Below are positions 8,592 to 17,269 of a stretch of DNA of 64,000 bases, piece by piece (the stretch's first letter is position 1; each line of letters begins with the position of its first letter). The DNA comes from Chitinophagaceae bacterium UBA4411. Lineage in GTDB: Bacteria > Bacteroidota > Bacteroidia > Chitinophagales > Chitinophagaceae. The notes under the pieces were generated by a model. That model saw only the letters and a list, made by a program, of their open reading frames with translations, had not been told where the DNA came from and did not search any database. The position numbers and the translations under genes were made by a program. The DNA is taken from positions 248,001-312,000 of the forward strand of contig DGQP01000002.1 in the NCBI GenBank assembly GCA_002400415.1, written 5' to 3'.

Positions 8592-8609
8592 TTTTTAGTT
8601 CTTTTAATT

Positions 8610-8651
8610 TTCAACATTTGCGGCCTGCCTGCCGCCCGGCAGGCTGTTGAA
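8610..8651. repeat. GC-rich nested inverted repeat between rplW and rplB
   Basis: Arms TTCAACA (8610-8616) and TGTTGAA (8645-8651) enclose a second pair, GCCTGCC (8623-8629) and GGCAGGC (8638-8644). The transcript could fold into a stem in the 80-nt rplW-rplB spacer. The same GCCTGCC/GGCAGGC core recurs in other intergenic regions of the window. Confidence 0.6.
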
Positions 8652-8671
8652 GCCATTCATTGGGTTCCGGC

Positions 8672-8971
8672 TCAGATCGCTGAATAGAGATCAATGCTTT
8701 CACCTTCAGCAACTGTTACAAAAGCTTTTTTGTAGCTCGGCTTGCGGCCGGAGATAACACCTGCTTTTGTAAAGCGGCTTTTATTTTTACCAGGAGCCAC
8801 GGTCGTGTTCACGTTAGTAACGGTAACACCATAAAAGCCTTCAATTGCTTTTTTAATCTCCAGTTTATTTGCTTTCTTAGCCACTTTGAATGCATAGCGG
8901 CGCAGTTTTTCCTGCTGGGCATTTGCTTTTTCTGTCAAAATGGGTTTTATTAATACTTCAGAAAGTTTCAT
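8672..8971 (-). CDS. rplW: 50S ribosomal protein L23
   Basis: L23 lies at the tunnel exit and docks trigger factor and SRP. The 99-residue protein has the IKPILTEKANAQQE start, the KANKLEIKKAIEGFYGVTV segment and the NKSRFTKAGVISGRKPSYKKA loop. Between rplD and rplB. Confidence 0.97.
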   Translation of the reverse strand: MKLSEVLIKPILTEKANAQQEKLRRYAFKVAKKANKLEIKKAIEGFYGVTVTNVNTTVAPGKNKSRFTKAGVISGRKPSYKKAFVTVAEGESIDLYSAI

Positions 8972-8994
8972 TTCTTACTCTTTAGAATTTTTAA

Positions 8995-9630
8995 TTAAGC
9001 TTCAACTGTTTCGTCATCAGCAAATATTTTCGCTGCACTCTCCGTTAATACCAATACTTCTGAATTAACGATATCGTATGTATTGATATCACTTAGTAAC
9101 ACACCTAATACATAAGGCACATTACGCAAAGACAGTTCCACATTATCATTATACTCAGGCTGCACGAACATGATCTTTTTATCAGCAATTTTCAGGTTAC
9201 CCAGTATATCCACAAATGATTTTGTTTTTGGGGTTTCCATAGCTATATCTTCCACCACTACGATTGCATTTTCTTTCGCTTTGTAAGAGAGTGCAGATAT
9301 TTTAGCCAGGTCTTTCACCTTGCGATTCAGTTTGATGTCATATTTGTGAGGCTTAGGCCCGAAGATCGTACCACCACCTTTGTATAATGGGTTACGGATA
9401 TTTCCTTTACGGCTGCCACCTGTACCTTTCTGGCGGTGCAGTTTCTTACTGGCACCCTGAACTTCAGCACGGGTCTTTACTTTATGGGTACCCTGACGCT
9501 GTGCAGCGAGGTATTGTTTTACTGCCAGGTAGATAACGTGGTTATTAGGCTCAGCCCCGAAGATATCTTCGGGCAGTTCCACTGTTCTGCCTGTTTTCTT
9601 TCCTTTTGTATTTAAAACTTCAACTTGCAT
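8995..9630 (-). CDS. rplD: 50S ribosomal protein L4
   Basis: L4 reaches into the exit tunnel and in some bacteria represses the S10 operon. The 211-residue product shows the tunnel-loop region LHRQKGTGGSRKGNIRNPLY and GGGTIFGPKPHKYDIKLNRK. Between rplC and rplW. Confidence 0.97.
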   Translation of the reverse strand: MQVEVLNTKGKKTGRTVELPEDIFGAEPNNHVIYLAVKQYLAAQRQGTHKVKTRAEVQGASKKLHRQKGTGGSRKGNIRNPLYKGGGTIFGPKPHKYDIKLNRKVKDLAKISALSYKAKENAIVVVEDIAMETPKTKSFVDILGNLKIADKKIMFVQPEYNDNVELSLRNVPYVLGVLLSDINTYDIVNSEVLVLTESAAKIFADDETVEA

Positions 9631-9679
9631 TTTCTAAATTTTTGAGGTTATGCTTAGTCTGAAACCAGCATATCTATCA

Positions 9680-10297
9680 TTACTTCTGGATTAAAACAAT
9701 TGATCCAATATGACCCGGTACAGAACCGCTGACCAGGATATAGTTCTTTTCAGCGAAGATCTTTACCACTTTCAGTCCTTTCAATTTCACACGGTCAGTA
9801 CCCGTGCGGCCTGCCATCTTCATACCCTTCATTACACGGGCCGCATCAGAGGAGTTACCCAATGAACCCGGCGCTCTCTGGCGGTCATGCTGACCGTGAG
9901 ATTGCTGGCCCACGCCATGGAACCCGTGGCGTTTTACAACACCCTGGAAACCTTTACCCTTCGTGGTACCCACTACTTCAACTTTATCGCCTTCAGCGAA
10001 AATGTCGACAGTAACTGTTTCACCAATATTTTTTTCGATAGCGAAATCGCGGAATTCTTTAGAGAACTTTTTGGGAGCTGTAGAAGCTTTTGCGAAGTGA
10101 TTTTTTTCGGCTTGTGTGGCGTGTTTTTCTTTTTTCTCGCCGAAAGAAAGCTGGAGAGCACTGTACCCGTCAGACTCTTTGGTCTTTACCTGGGTAACTA
10201 CGCAGGGACCGGCCTCGATAATCGTACAGGCGGTCTGCTTGCCTGTGGGATCAAAGATGCTGGTCATCCCGATTTTTTTACCAATAATACCTTTCAT
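9680..10297 (-). CDS. rplC: 50S ribosomal protein L3
   Basis: L3 is an early assembly protein near the peptidyl-transferase centre. The 205-residue protein begins MKGIIGKKIGMTSIFDPTGK and carries KGKGFQGVVKRHGFHGVGQQ, whose glutamine region lies in the central extension, then the GMKMAGRTGTDRVK motif. It is separated from rpsJ by an unusually long 267-nt spacer with a strong hairpin. Confidence 0.97.
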   Translation of the reverse strand: MKGIIGKKIGMTSIFDPTGKQTACTIIEAGPCVVTQVKTKESDGYSALQLSFGEKKEKHATQAEKNHFAKASTAPKKFSKEFRDFAIEKNIGETVTVDIFAEGDKVEVVGTTKGKGFQGVVKRHGFHGVGQQSHGQHDRQRAPGSLGNSSDAARVMKGMKMAGRTGTDRVKLKGLKVVKIFAEKNYILVSGSVPGHIGSIVLIQK

Positions 10298-10564
10298 TGT
10301 TTGTACAGTTTGCAGCCTGCAGGATTATTGGGACAACCTTGTACTTGTATCATCTGAGATGATACAGGTTTCAATCCCCGTTTGCCACCGACCTTTTCCT
10401 TTATGGGGAAGTACCGGCAGTAAACAAACCCTGAATGGCTTGTTTTATGTTAATACGCCAGAGCTCTTTTTAGTTATCCTGCTTTGAAGAGGATGACTTT
10501 GAGAGATAGCAAAAATTTATTTATAAGAACTAATTTCTTCCTTTCCCCTGGGGGACCTGAAGTA
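10298..10564 (-). promoter_or_regulatory. Long leader between rpsJ and rplC with a strong hairpin
   Basis: No ORF fits this 267-nt spacer. On the minus-strand transcript it carries a 9-bp hairpin (GTATCATCT / AGATGATAC, 10347-10365). A weaker ATCCT/AGGAT stem lies upstream. Other gaps in the operon are 99 nt or less. It may be a regulatory leader for the rplC-secY part of the operon, comparable in position though not in sequence to S10-operon leaders elsewhere. The function is inference. Confidence 0.45.
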
Positions 10565-10870
10565 CTACGCTTTGATTTCAACTTCCACACCACTGGGAAG
10601 ATCCAGCTTACTCAACGCATCTACTGTTCTGGAAGAAGATGTGTAGATATCCAGTAAACGCTTGTGCGTTGCCAACTGGAACTGTTCACGGCTCTTCTTA
10701 TTTACGTGCGGGGAACGCAATACGGTAAAAATTTTGCGGCGGGTAGGCAGGGGAATAGGACCTGTTACCACGGCACCGGTACTGCGTACCGTTTTTACGA
10801 TCTTTTCAGCTGATTTATCTACCAGGTTGTGATCGTAAGACTGTAATTTGATTCTGATTCGCTGAGACAT
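10565..10870 (-). CDS. rpsJ: 30S ribosomal protein S10
   Basis: S10 is a head protein of the 30S subunit and, as NusE, joins transcription antitermination complexes. The start at 10870 gives 101 residues beginning MSQRIRIKLQSYDHN, the family start. A longer reading frame upstream would run over the promoter. The GPIPLPTRRKIFTVLRSPHV segment and the LPSGVEVEIKA end are typical. First gene of the S10-spc operon; its own promoter lies at 10901-10932. Confidence 0.97.
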   Translation of the reverse strand: MSQRIRIKLQSYDHNLVDKSAEKIVKTVRSTGAVVTGPIPLPTRRKIFTVLRSPHVNKKSREQFQLATHKRLLDIYTSSSRTVDALSKLDLPSGVEVEIKA

Positions 10871-10900
10871 GTGTAAAATCCCAATTTTCTTTTGGGAGTG

Positions 10901-10932
10901 CAAAGGTAGGGTTGAGACCTATTCCTTCCAAA
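10901..10932 (-). promoter_or_regulatory. Bacteroidota-type promoter of rpsJ
   Basis: On the minus strand TTTG (10932-10929) is followed after exactly 20 nt by TACCTTTG (10908-10901), matching the Bacteroidota -33 TTTG and -7 TAnnTTTG consensus. Transcription would start around 10894, leaving a leader of about 25 nt before rpsJ. Confidence 0.7.
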
Positions 10933-10987
10933 TAGTTGGGAAAGAATTTTATAGGCTGTGGACAAACTTATTAAACGCAGGCCGGAT

Positions 10988-13177
10988 CTATTTTACCGGG
11001 CTGAGTTTCAGGGTCAAAGTTGCAAAACCTCCCAGTTCCAAATGTTCAACCCTGAAATCATGTTTCCCGTTGATAATCAATGGGGTTTTTCGGTTCGGCG
11101 ACTCATCAAATTTATACCGTGAAGGGTTCCATTCGTCCAGTATAAGTTTTTCATCCATATAGATCCTTACCGCATCATCCCAGGTAACGGAAAGCTCGTA
11201 CCTGCCGTTTGGAATACTGATTGCGGCTGTTGCCACCGTTATAAACTGTTTATAGCTAATACCCCTTTCTTTGATACCTCCCCACCAGGCATAATCCAGC
11301 CGGTCCGTTCTTTCGGTTTTGAAAGGCGCTTTCTTTTCTAACATAGAGAACAAGGCACCTGTTTTGAGAGGGTTATGACTGGCAGTGTCCATCGGATAAA
11401 AAAGGACTTCCCAATCAACAGGCTGAAAGAACTTTGTGAACGAAAAGCGGTATGGTTTACCTGCCGCAATTACCTGTCCGAAGGGGCTGGTAATCGTTTC
11501 TCCCTTGTACTCCAGTTCAATAAAAATATCCGTCCTCTCCCCTTTTGTTTTAATTGCAGTAATACCTGCCGGAAACTCTCCGCTGCCCGCTGATAGTTTT
11601 TCAATTCCCCTGTAATTCTTGATAACCCATTTACCCTTTGGCCCCAGCAAATCAAATTTTATCGTATCCCCTTTATCTGTTGGATTTGTATTCCAGATGA
11701 TGGGTGAACGAAAATCATAAGGGCCCCAGTCTGTGATAAGGATATTCTTTCTCCCGGCCAGCCGCCCATACCCCCTGAACGGGTCCATCGGGTCTTTTAC
11801 TTCCGGAACAACCACCTCTTTCAATTCGTCAATATAATTGCTCCGGCGCTGATCAAACAAAGTATCAAGATTGGTAACAGTTGAGTCAATTTTAAAAATC
11901 TCCCCGGTATTTCTTGAATAAGTATTATCGAAAATGTTCAGCGAATCTGTACGGCTGATATTATATACAAGCGGGTTATCGTTGAAGCTGTTGGCCAGCA
12001 TCACATAGCCAGCACTTCTTGTATCACGATACTTTGCATATCCCCAGTCAGCGGGTTGTTGTGGTCCTGACCAAAGCTTTACGGCTTCCTTATCCTTCAG
12101 GAAAAGATTATGATGAATTGTATTGTGCTGGCCGTGTTCAATTGCAATGGCAATACGGTTATTCCTGAACTGGTTGTCAGCAATATCCGTGGTATAACTG
12201 TACCCGCCCCAGATACCATGATCGCATTCAAATATCCTGTTCGCCAATATCCGGTTGCTGCTGAAAGTAGCTTCCACCCCGTTTGTGGGTGCATAGGAAA
12301 AATCATTACTCATGATGATGTTACCATTACAACCCCCATTACCGGTATCCATCGTTGTTTGCCCGGCCCAGAGAAAAAACCCGTCACCACCATGCGTTAC
12401 ATTGTTCTTATAAAACAGGTTGTTACTGCTTTGCTCATATACTAAAATGCCGGCACTGTCCTGGCCACGGCTGTAAACACCATGACTATACCCCCTCACA
12501 TTAAAGATGACACGGTTGTACAGGATATTATTCCTGCCGCTTCGGTACATGCCGATACCAACACCTGAGTTGAAGGAAAAATCATTATTCATGACCAGCC
12601 CATCATTACACTGCATCAGCATCAGTGCATTTTGTCCCCCGGTTACTTTGCAATTTTTGATCGTTAAAGAATCGCAACCTCTTAAATACATAGCAGCCCC
12701 ATACCTTAACCACTCATCTTTTTCGTTCTGGTGATAGCTCATCCAGTCTGCCACATCTTCTTTTTCCTGTGTGCTACTGAGATGCTGGCGGTAATTATAA
12801 CTGAAATCGCAATTCTCTATCGTGAGCTTTTCCACATTCCGTGCGAGTAAAGCAACTTTATATCCCCCTGCTTTCAGATTTTTAAGAGTTACATTTTTAC
12901 TGTTACGGATCAGAATGGCCACACCAAAGAACTCATCGGGTCTCTTTTTGGCATTGCTCCCTTTCAGTTCTGTATTATTAAAATCAACAACAATATTATT
13001 GCCTTCAATAATGATAATATGCCGGGCGGTATCCGCCGGGGCATCCAGTTTACGAAGTGTTTTTTTGAACTTAACAGAATGCCCGATCTTCATTCCTGCC
13101 ACCAGAGTTTTTTCCTGCGTAAAACAGGCTGTTGAATAAAAAACAAGAAGGAAAAAAGGAAGAATTCTTTTTATCAT
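10988..13177 (-). CDS. Exported right-handed beta-helix protein with C-terminal PA14-like domain
   Basis: The 729-residue product has a Sec signal peptide (ILPFFLLVFYSTACFTQ). A long stretch of short NNxI/NxF repeats follows (residues ~60-400), such as NSKNVTLKNLKAGGYKVAL, NCKVTGGQNALMLMQCNDG and NSNDFSY-like turns, typical of NosD/pectate-lyase type parallel beta-helices (PbH1 repeats). The last ~130 residues (KQFITVATAAISIPNGRYEL, then VTWDDAVRIYMDEKLILDEW) resemble a PA14 or related carbohydrate-binding beta-sandwich with an Asp-rich ligand turn. It is likely a periplasmic or secreted polysaccharide-acting protein; I see no assignable catalytic residues and no T9SS tail. It diverges from the 13213 gene across only 35 nt. 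Confidence 0.75.
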   Translation of the reverse strand: MIKRILPFFLLVFYSTACFTQEKTLVAGMKIGHSVKFKKTLRKLDAPADTARHIIIIEGNNIVVDFNNTELKGSNAKKRPDEFFGVAILIRNSKNVTLKNLKAGGYKVALLARNVEKLTIENCDFSYNYRQHLSSTQEKEDVADWMSYHQNEKDEWLRYGAAMYLRGCDSLTIKNCKVTGGQNALMLMQCNDGLVMNNDFSFNSGVGIGMYRSGRNNILYNRVIFNVRGYSHGVYSRGQDSAGILVYEQSSNNLFYKNNVTHGGDGFFLWAGQTTMDTGNGGCNGNIIMSNDFSYAPTNGVEATFSSNRILANRIFECDHGIWGGYSYTTDIADNQFRNNRIAIAIEHGQHNTIHHNLFLKDKEAVKLWSGPQQPADWGYAKYRDTRSAGYVMLANSFNDNPLVYNISRTDSLNIFDNTYSRNTGEIFKIDSTVTNLDTLFDQRRSNYIDELKEVVVPEVKDPMDPFRGYGRLAGRKNILITDWGPYDFRSPIIWNTNPTDKGDTIKFDLLGPKGKWVIKNYRGIEKLSAGSGEFPAGITAIKTKGERTDIFIELEYKGETITSPFGQVIAAGKPYRFSFTKFFQPVDWEVLFYPMDTASHNPLKTGALFSMLEKKAPFKTERTDRLDYAWWGGIKERGISYKQFITVATAAISIPNGRYELSVTWDDAVRIYMDEKLILDEWNPSRYKFDESPNRKTPLIINGKHDFRVEHLELGGFATLTLKLSPVK

Positions 13178-13212
13178 CGATTTGGATTTACTTGCAACAA
13201 TTTACCACAATA

Positions 13213-14091
13213 ATGGACAAAACAGAAAAGCCGGCCACCAAAACCAAAAAGCTGTTGCAACTGCTGCTAAAAATAGTTGTTACAGTAGCCTGTCTCTGGT
13301 TTGTGTCCACCAAGATCAGTTTCTCCGAGTTAAGATCAGTACTGGCAACTGCCAACTCCGGCTGGTTACTGGTTGCCCTGCTGGTGTTTGCGGGTTCCAA
13401 AATCATCGCTTCGTTCCGGCTCAATATTTATTTTAGAAATATCGGGTTTCTGCTATCCGAAAAGGAGAACCTGAAACTCTTCTGGCTGGGCATGTTTTAT
13501 AATTTGTTCCTGCCCGGATCAATTACCGGAGATGCCTATAAAGTGATTGTTTTGTCCAAACGGTTTAATAGTTCTTATAAAAAAACATCAGCTGCTGTGT
13601 TGCTCGACCGTTTCAGCGGCCTGCTGGCACTCGGACTGATATTATCAATCTATTCCTTTTTTGTGTTAGGAAATATCATTTATAGTATAGTATTGCTTAC
13701 CGGGGCGGTGGCAGCTGTATTTATTTTATTTGTTATCATCAAACGGCTCTTCGCAGACTTCACGGCCGGGTTCTGGCCTACTTTTGTCCTGGGATTAGCT
13801 GTACAAGTCCTGATGGTTATCTCTGTTTATGCTATCCTCTATGCACTTGGGATACAGGAAAAACAACCTGTTTATATTTTCATCTTTCTCATTGCAGCAG
13901 TCGCCAGTGTATTACCTTTAACAGTCGGCGGCGGGCTGGGTATCCGTGAATTTGTTTTTTATAAAGGAGCCATATTCCTCGGAGTAGACGAACATACCGC
14001 CATTGTGATCAGCCTCGTGTTCTATTTCATTACTTTGGTTGCTTCACTTTCCGGGGCTGTATTCATCTTCCGTAAAGTATTTGACAAATAA
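13213..14091 (+). CDS. UPF0104 / LPG-synthase-type transmembrane protein
   Basis: The 292-residue protein has about seven to eight hydrophobic helices and the pattern of the lysylphosphatidylglycerol synthase transmembrane family (also called UPF0104): FRLNIYFRNIGF, LFWLGMFYNLFLPGSITGDAYK, TSAAVLLDRFSGLLAL, and a late PLTVGGGLGIREFVFYKGAI. Family members act in lipid transfer or flipping; the catalytic GNAT-like domain of true LPG synthases is absent. ATG 13213 is preferred, because an earlier in-frame start (13132) would overlap the divergent beta-helix gene and add a non-hydrophobic leader. The substrate is unknown. Confidence 0.8.
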   Translation: MDKTEKPATKTKKLLQLLLKIVVTVACLWFVSTKISFSELRSVLATANSGWLLVALLVFAGSKIIASFRLNIYFRNIGFLLSEKENLKLFWLGMFYNLFLPGSITGDAYKVIVLSKRFNSSYKKTSAAVLLDRFSGLLALGLILSIYSFFVLGNIIYSIVLLTGAVAAVFILFVIIKRLFADFTAGFWPTFVLGLAVQVLMVISVYAILYALGIQEKQPVYIFIFLIAAVASVLPLTVGGGLGIREFVFYKGAIFLGVDEHTAIVISLVFYFITLVASLSGAVFIFRKVFDK

Positions 14092-14414
14092 TAATATTCC
14101 ATTTTCAAACTCATCCCCGATCAATCTGACTTAATACAGTCCTCTTACACAGGCCTGGCGTCAACACCGGTCATACCAGTAAATTATTTTGCATACAGGC
14201 CATTATTATACCATTTAAGCCCGGCTCCGTCACCTCTCAGACAGCTCGCCCGGCTTTGCAGCAATGGGTAAACATTGCCTGTATCCAGAAACAGTGCGGG
14301 GAGTTGATATATGTTTCAGTATGGGTTCTTTCATTATAACAGACAGGATATAGCTCCCAACGACAATATGAAAAAGGGATCGGAAATATCAAATTGAACC
14401 GGATACGCACAGGC
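14092..14414. other. Intergenic stretch without recognisable gene
   Basis: Between the UPF0104 gene and the fusA terminators I find no ORF with coding character, no tRNA-like fold and no strong repeat. Confidence 0.5.
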
Positions 14415-14444
14415 ATAAAAAAAAGGACTCAGGAATGAGCCCTT
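14415..14444 (-). terminator. Second intrinsic terminator downstream of fusA
   Basis: On the minus strand AAGGGCTCA - TTCC - TGAGTCCTT forms a 9-bp stem (one G-U pair) followed by eight T residues. It lies about 190 nt past the fusA stop, beyond the main fusA terminator. An 11-codon mini-ORF (14464-14429, MKNTLRLRAHS) ends inside the stem. Confidence 0.75.
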
Positions 14445-14584
14445 AACCTTAACGTGTTTTTCATAAATCAGCGAATCGGCCTTTTCTATAGGAATCTTAA
14501 AAACGGGTGTTTTTCGTGTAATAATTCAGCAAACATAATGCCACCAGCGGATATTCCACCTGATCCTGCTCAATTATTTATAAA

Positions 14585-14612
14585 AAAGCCCCGCTTTTCG
14601 GCAGGGCTTTTA
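14585..14612 (-). terminator. Intrinsic terminator of fusA
   Basis: On the minus strand AAAGCCCTGC - CGAAAA - GCGGGGCTTT (one U-G pair) is followed by TTTTTT, 24 nt after the fusA stop codon. Confidence 0.85.
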
Positions 14613-14633
14613 TTTCCAAAATTATTGTTCGGC

Positions 14634-16778
14634 TTATGCATTTACCTTTCCTTTCACCTTCGCTATCACTTCCTCAGCGATATTGTTGGGTGCGGGAGAA
14701 TAGTGCGAGAACTCCATGGTAGAAGATGCACGGCCGGATGACAATGAGCGCAGTTGGGTTACATAACCAAACATTTCACTCAATGGCACTTTTGCCTTGA
14801 TCACTTCAGCACCGGCGCGGGTATCCATACCTTCCATCATACCACGACGACGGTTCAGGTCACCTGTCACATCACCCATATACTGGGCAGGTGTGATCAC
14901 TTCCACTTTCATGATCGGCTCCAGTAATACGGGCTTCGCTTTCCGGGCTGCTTCACGGAAACCTTGCTTGGCGCAAAGCTCGAATGACATCGCATCAGAG
15001 TCAACTGCGTGGAAACTACCGTCAAATACACGGATCTTCATATTGTCAACAGGGTAGTTAGCCAATACACCGGTAGTCATAGATTGCTCAAAACCTTTCT
15101 GGATAGCCGGAACAAATTCACGGGGAATGGATCCGCCAAACAGGTCGTTCACAAACTGGTAATGCTTGTCAGGATTCTCTGCTTTCCATTCTGCATCCAC
15201 AGGTCCCAGGCTAAACTGAATATCAGCGAATTTACCACGGCCACCCGTTTGCTTTTTCAGGGTCTCGCGGTGCTCAACAGTTGCATTGAACGCTTCTTTA
15301 TAAGCCACCTGCGGCGCACCCTGGTTCACTTCCACTTTAAACTCACGGCGCATACGGTCAATGATGATTTCCAGGTGCAGCTCACCCATTCCGCGAAGGA
15401 TGGTCTGGCCGGTATCTTCGTCTGTATTTACACGCAGTGTGGGATCCTCTTCCACGAGTTTGGCAATCGCCATACCCATTTTATCTACATCAGCCTGTGT
15501 TTTAGGCTCAACAGCTACAGCAATAACCGGCTCCGGAATGAACATATTTTCCAAAGTGATCGGATGATTTTCATCGCAAAGGGTATCACCTGTTTTGATC
15601 TCTTTAAAACCAACTGCTGCACCGATATCACCAGCTTCAATAAAATCAATCGGGTTTTGCTTATTAGCAAACATCTTCATGATACGACTGATCCTTTCTT
15701 TCTTACCACTTCTTACGTTCAATACATAAGAACCGGCATCCAGATGACCGGAGTAGCAACGGAAGAAAGCTAGGCGGCCCACAAACGGGTCAGTCATAAT
15801 CTTAAAGGCCAGTGCTGAAAATGGCTCTTTAGGATCTGCCTTACGTGTCAATTCAGCACCGGTATCAGGATCTGTCCCTTTTGTATCAGGGATATCAACC
15901 GGTGAGGGCAGGTAGCGGCAAACGGCATCCAATGCTGTCTGCACCCCTTTGTTCTTGAACGAAGAACCGCACATCATCGGAACGATGCTCAGGTCAACAG
16001 TTGCCTTACGGATGGCTTCATGTATTTCCTCTTCGCTGATGCTGTTCGGATCATCGAAGAATTTTTCCATTAATTTATCATCATACTCAGCTACAGCCTC
16101 CACGAGGTTTGCTCTCCATTCCTGTGCTTCTTCCAGCATATCAGCAGGGATATCGATCTCATCAAAGGTCATACCTTCTGTTTCCATATGCCAGATGATT
16201 CCTTTCATCTTGATCAGGTCAACCACACCCTTAAAATTGTCTTCTGCACCAATCGGTAACTGAAGGGGAACTGCCTTGGAGCCCAGCATTTCTTTTACCT
16301 GCTTCACCACGTTCAGGAAGTCTGCGCCACTGCGGTCCATTTTGTTCACAAAACCAATACGGGGAACACCATAACGGTTAGCCTGGCGCCATACAGTTTC
16401 AGATTGTGGTTCCACACCATCCACCGCAGAGAACAATGCGATCAGGCCATCTAATACACGCATGGAACGTTCAACCTCTACTGTGAAGTCAACGTGTCCC
16501 GGAGTATCGATGATATTGAACGAATATTTCTTTGTATCAGGAGTCGCTTTTCCCAGAACAGTAGGGAAATTCCACTGGCAGCTTACTGCTGCAGAAGTAA
16601 TAGTGATACCTCTTTCTTTTTCCTGCTCCATCCAGTCAGTAGTGGCTGCACCATCATGCACCTCACCAATACGGTGGATCATCCCTGTGTAACGGAGAAT
16701 ACGCTCCGTCGTGGTGGTCTTACCGGCATCAATATGCGCCGCAATACCAAAGTTTCTCTGAAATTTTAAGTCGGCCAT
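14634..16778 (-). CDS. fusA: Elongation factor G
   Basis: EF-G is the GTPase that drives ribosomal translocation. The start at 16778 gives 714 residues beginning MADLKFQRNFGIAAHIDAGK. An upstream in-frame ATG would add 36 residues unlike the family, drawn from the leader. Visible motifs: P-loop AHIDAGKTTTTER, switch II DTPGHVDFT, NKMDRSGAD, domain II KIMTDPFVGRLAFFRCYSG, domain IV GGSIPREFVPAIQKGFEQ, and a C-terminal RRRGMMEGMD. In most Bacteroidota it lies between rpsG and rpsJ. Here it is separated from both, has its own promoter, a long structured leader and two terminators. Confidence 0.97.
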   Translation of the reverse strand: MADLKFQRNFGIAAHIDAGKTTTTERILRYTGMIHRIGEVHDGAATTDWMEQEKERGITITSAAVSCQWNFPTVLGKATPDTKKYSFNIIDTPGHVDFTVEVERSMRVLDGLIALFSAVDGVEPQSETVWRQANRYGVPRIGFVNKMDRSGADFLNVVKQVKEMLGSKAVPLQLPIGAEDNFKGVVDLIKMKGIIWHMETEGMTFDEIDIPADMLEEAQEWRANLVEAVAEYDDKLMEKFFDDPNSISEEEIHEAIRKATVDLSIVPMMCGSSFKNKGVQTALDAVCRYLPSPVDIPDTKGTDPDTGAELTRKADPKEPFSALAFKIMTDPFVGRLAFFRCYSGHLDAGSYVLNVRSGKKERISRIMKMFANKQNPIDFIEAGDIGAAVGFKEIKTGDTLCDENHPITLENMFIPEPVIAVAVEPKTQADVDKMGMAIAKLVEEDPTLRVNTDEDTGQTILRGMGELHLEIIIDRMRREFKVEVNQGAPQVAYKEAFNATVEHRETLKKQTGGRGKFADIQFSLGPVDAEWKAENPDKHYQFVNDLFGGSIPREFVPAIQKGFEQSMTTGVLANYPVDNMKIRVFDGSFHAVDSDAMSFELCAKQGFREAARKAKPVLLEPIMKVEVITPAQYMGDVTGDLNRRRGMMEGMDTRAGAEVIKAKVPLSEMFGYVTQLRSLSSGRASSTMEFSHYSPAPNNIAEEVIAKVKGKVNA

Positions 16779-17042
16779 GACTATTTGATTTGTGTTTTGT
16801 TTATTTTGAAAAAGTTGGAAATTCTGTGTTTGTCGTCCTCCGGTTCCCTGCTCATCCCTGTTGTGCCACACCTCATCGTTCTGCAATAAAACCGTTTTGT
16901 TGCCGGGGAGATATCAGCTAATAAATCCGGGTCCCAGGTGCGGGAGCAGTAGCTGATATGTAGATTAGACTCTCATAGACTGCCACTTGAAGTAAACCCC
17001 TGGCCTCTCTAATCTGTACTCACTTTTGGTTTTACCTAATGG
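16779..17042 (-). promoter_or_regulatory. Long structured 5' leader of fusA
   Basis: From the predicted start near 17042 the fusA transcript has about 260 untranslated nt. It contains two long-range inverted repeats: AGATTAGA/TCTAATCT (16962-16969 with 17008-17015), enclosing a GCCA/TGGC hairpin, and a perfect 10-bp pair ATATCAGCTA/TAGCTGATAT (16911-16920 with 16950-16959), enclosing TCCC/GGGA. These make two adjacent branched stems. No ORF of coding character spans them. I do not recognise an existing riboswitch or ribosomal-protein leader. Confidence 0.55.
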
Positions 17043-17048
17043 CGGCCG

Positions 17049-17056
17049 CAAAGGTA
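17049..17056 (-). promoter_or_regulatory. Promoter -7 element of fusA
   Basis: TACCTTTG on the minus strand is identical to the boxes before rpsL and rpsJ. The -33 region is a T-rich run and lacks a clear TTTG. Confidence 0.55.
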
Positions 17057-17120
17057 GGGGAAAAAAGCAGAAAAAAAAGGCCCTGCAGGGCTTAATTTGA
17101 GCCTGTGGAAAACAGCAAAA

Positions 17121-17147
17121 GCCCGGCATTAAATATACCGGCCGGGC
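17121..17147. repeat. GCCCGGC/GCCGGGC inverted repeat
   Basis: Seven-base perfect arms at 17121-17127 and 17141-17147 with a 13-nt AT-rich loop, upstream of the fusA promoter. On the minus strand it is followed by CTTTTGC, so it could be a weak terminator, but no minus-strand gene ends here. Confidence 0.4.
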
Positions 17148-17269
17148 CAAAATTGTTGATATGATTTTTAAACCCTAAGGTACCCCGCCAGAAGACATTT
17201 AACTATTGTCCAAATATGTTTACCAGATATCCCCTTCGAAGCTGAGCTGTAAATATTGGCACCCCGGCT

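Noticed and set aside
13132..13212. Upstream start for the UPF0104 gene
   Set aside because: It would overlap the start of the divergent beta-helix gene and put a charged leader before the first helix.
14092..14633. tRNA or other structured RNA gene
   Set aside because: No T-arm (GGTTCGAATCC-like) sequence or acceptor pairing was found here or in the other large spacers.
15009..15773. Open frame on the plus strand opposite fusA (254 codons)
   Set aside because: Antisense of a highly conserved gene, with no domain of its own.
16779..16886. 36-residue N-terminal extension of EF-G
   Set aside because: EF-G homologues begin at MADLKFQRN; the added residues come from the structured leader.
16965..17150. 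61-codon frame on the minus strand upstream of fusA
   Set aside because: It runs across the fusA promoter and stem structures and has no coding character.
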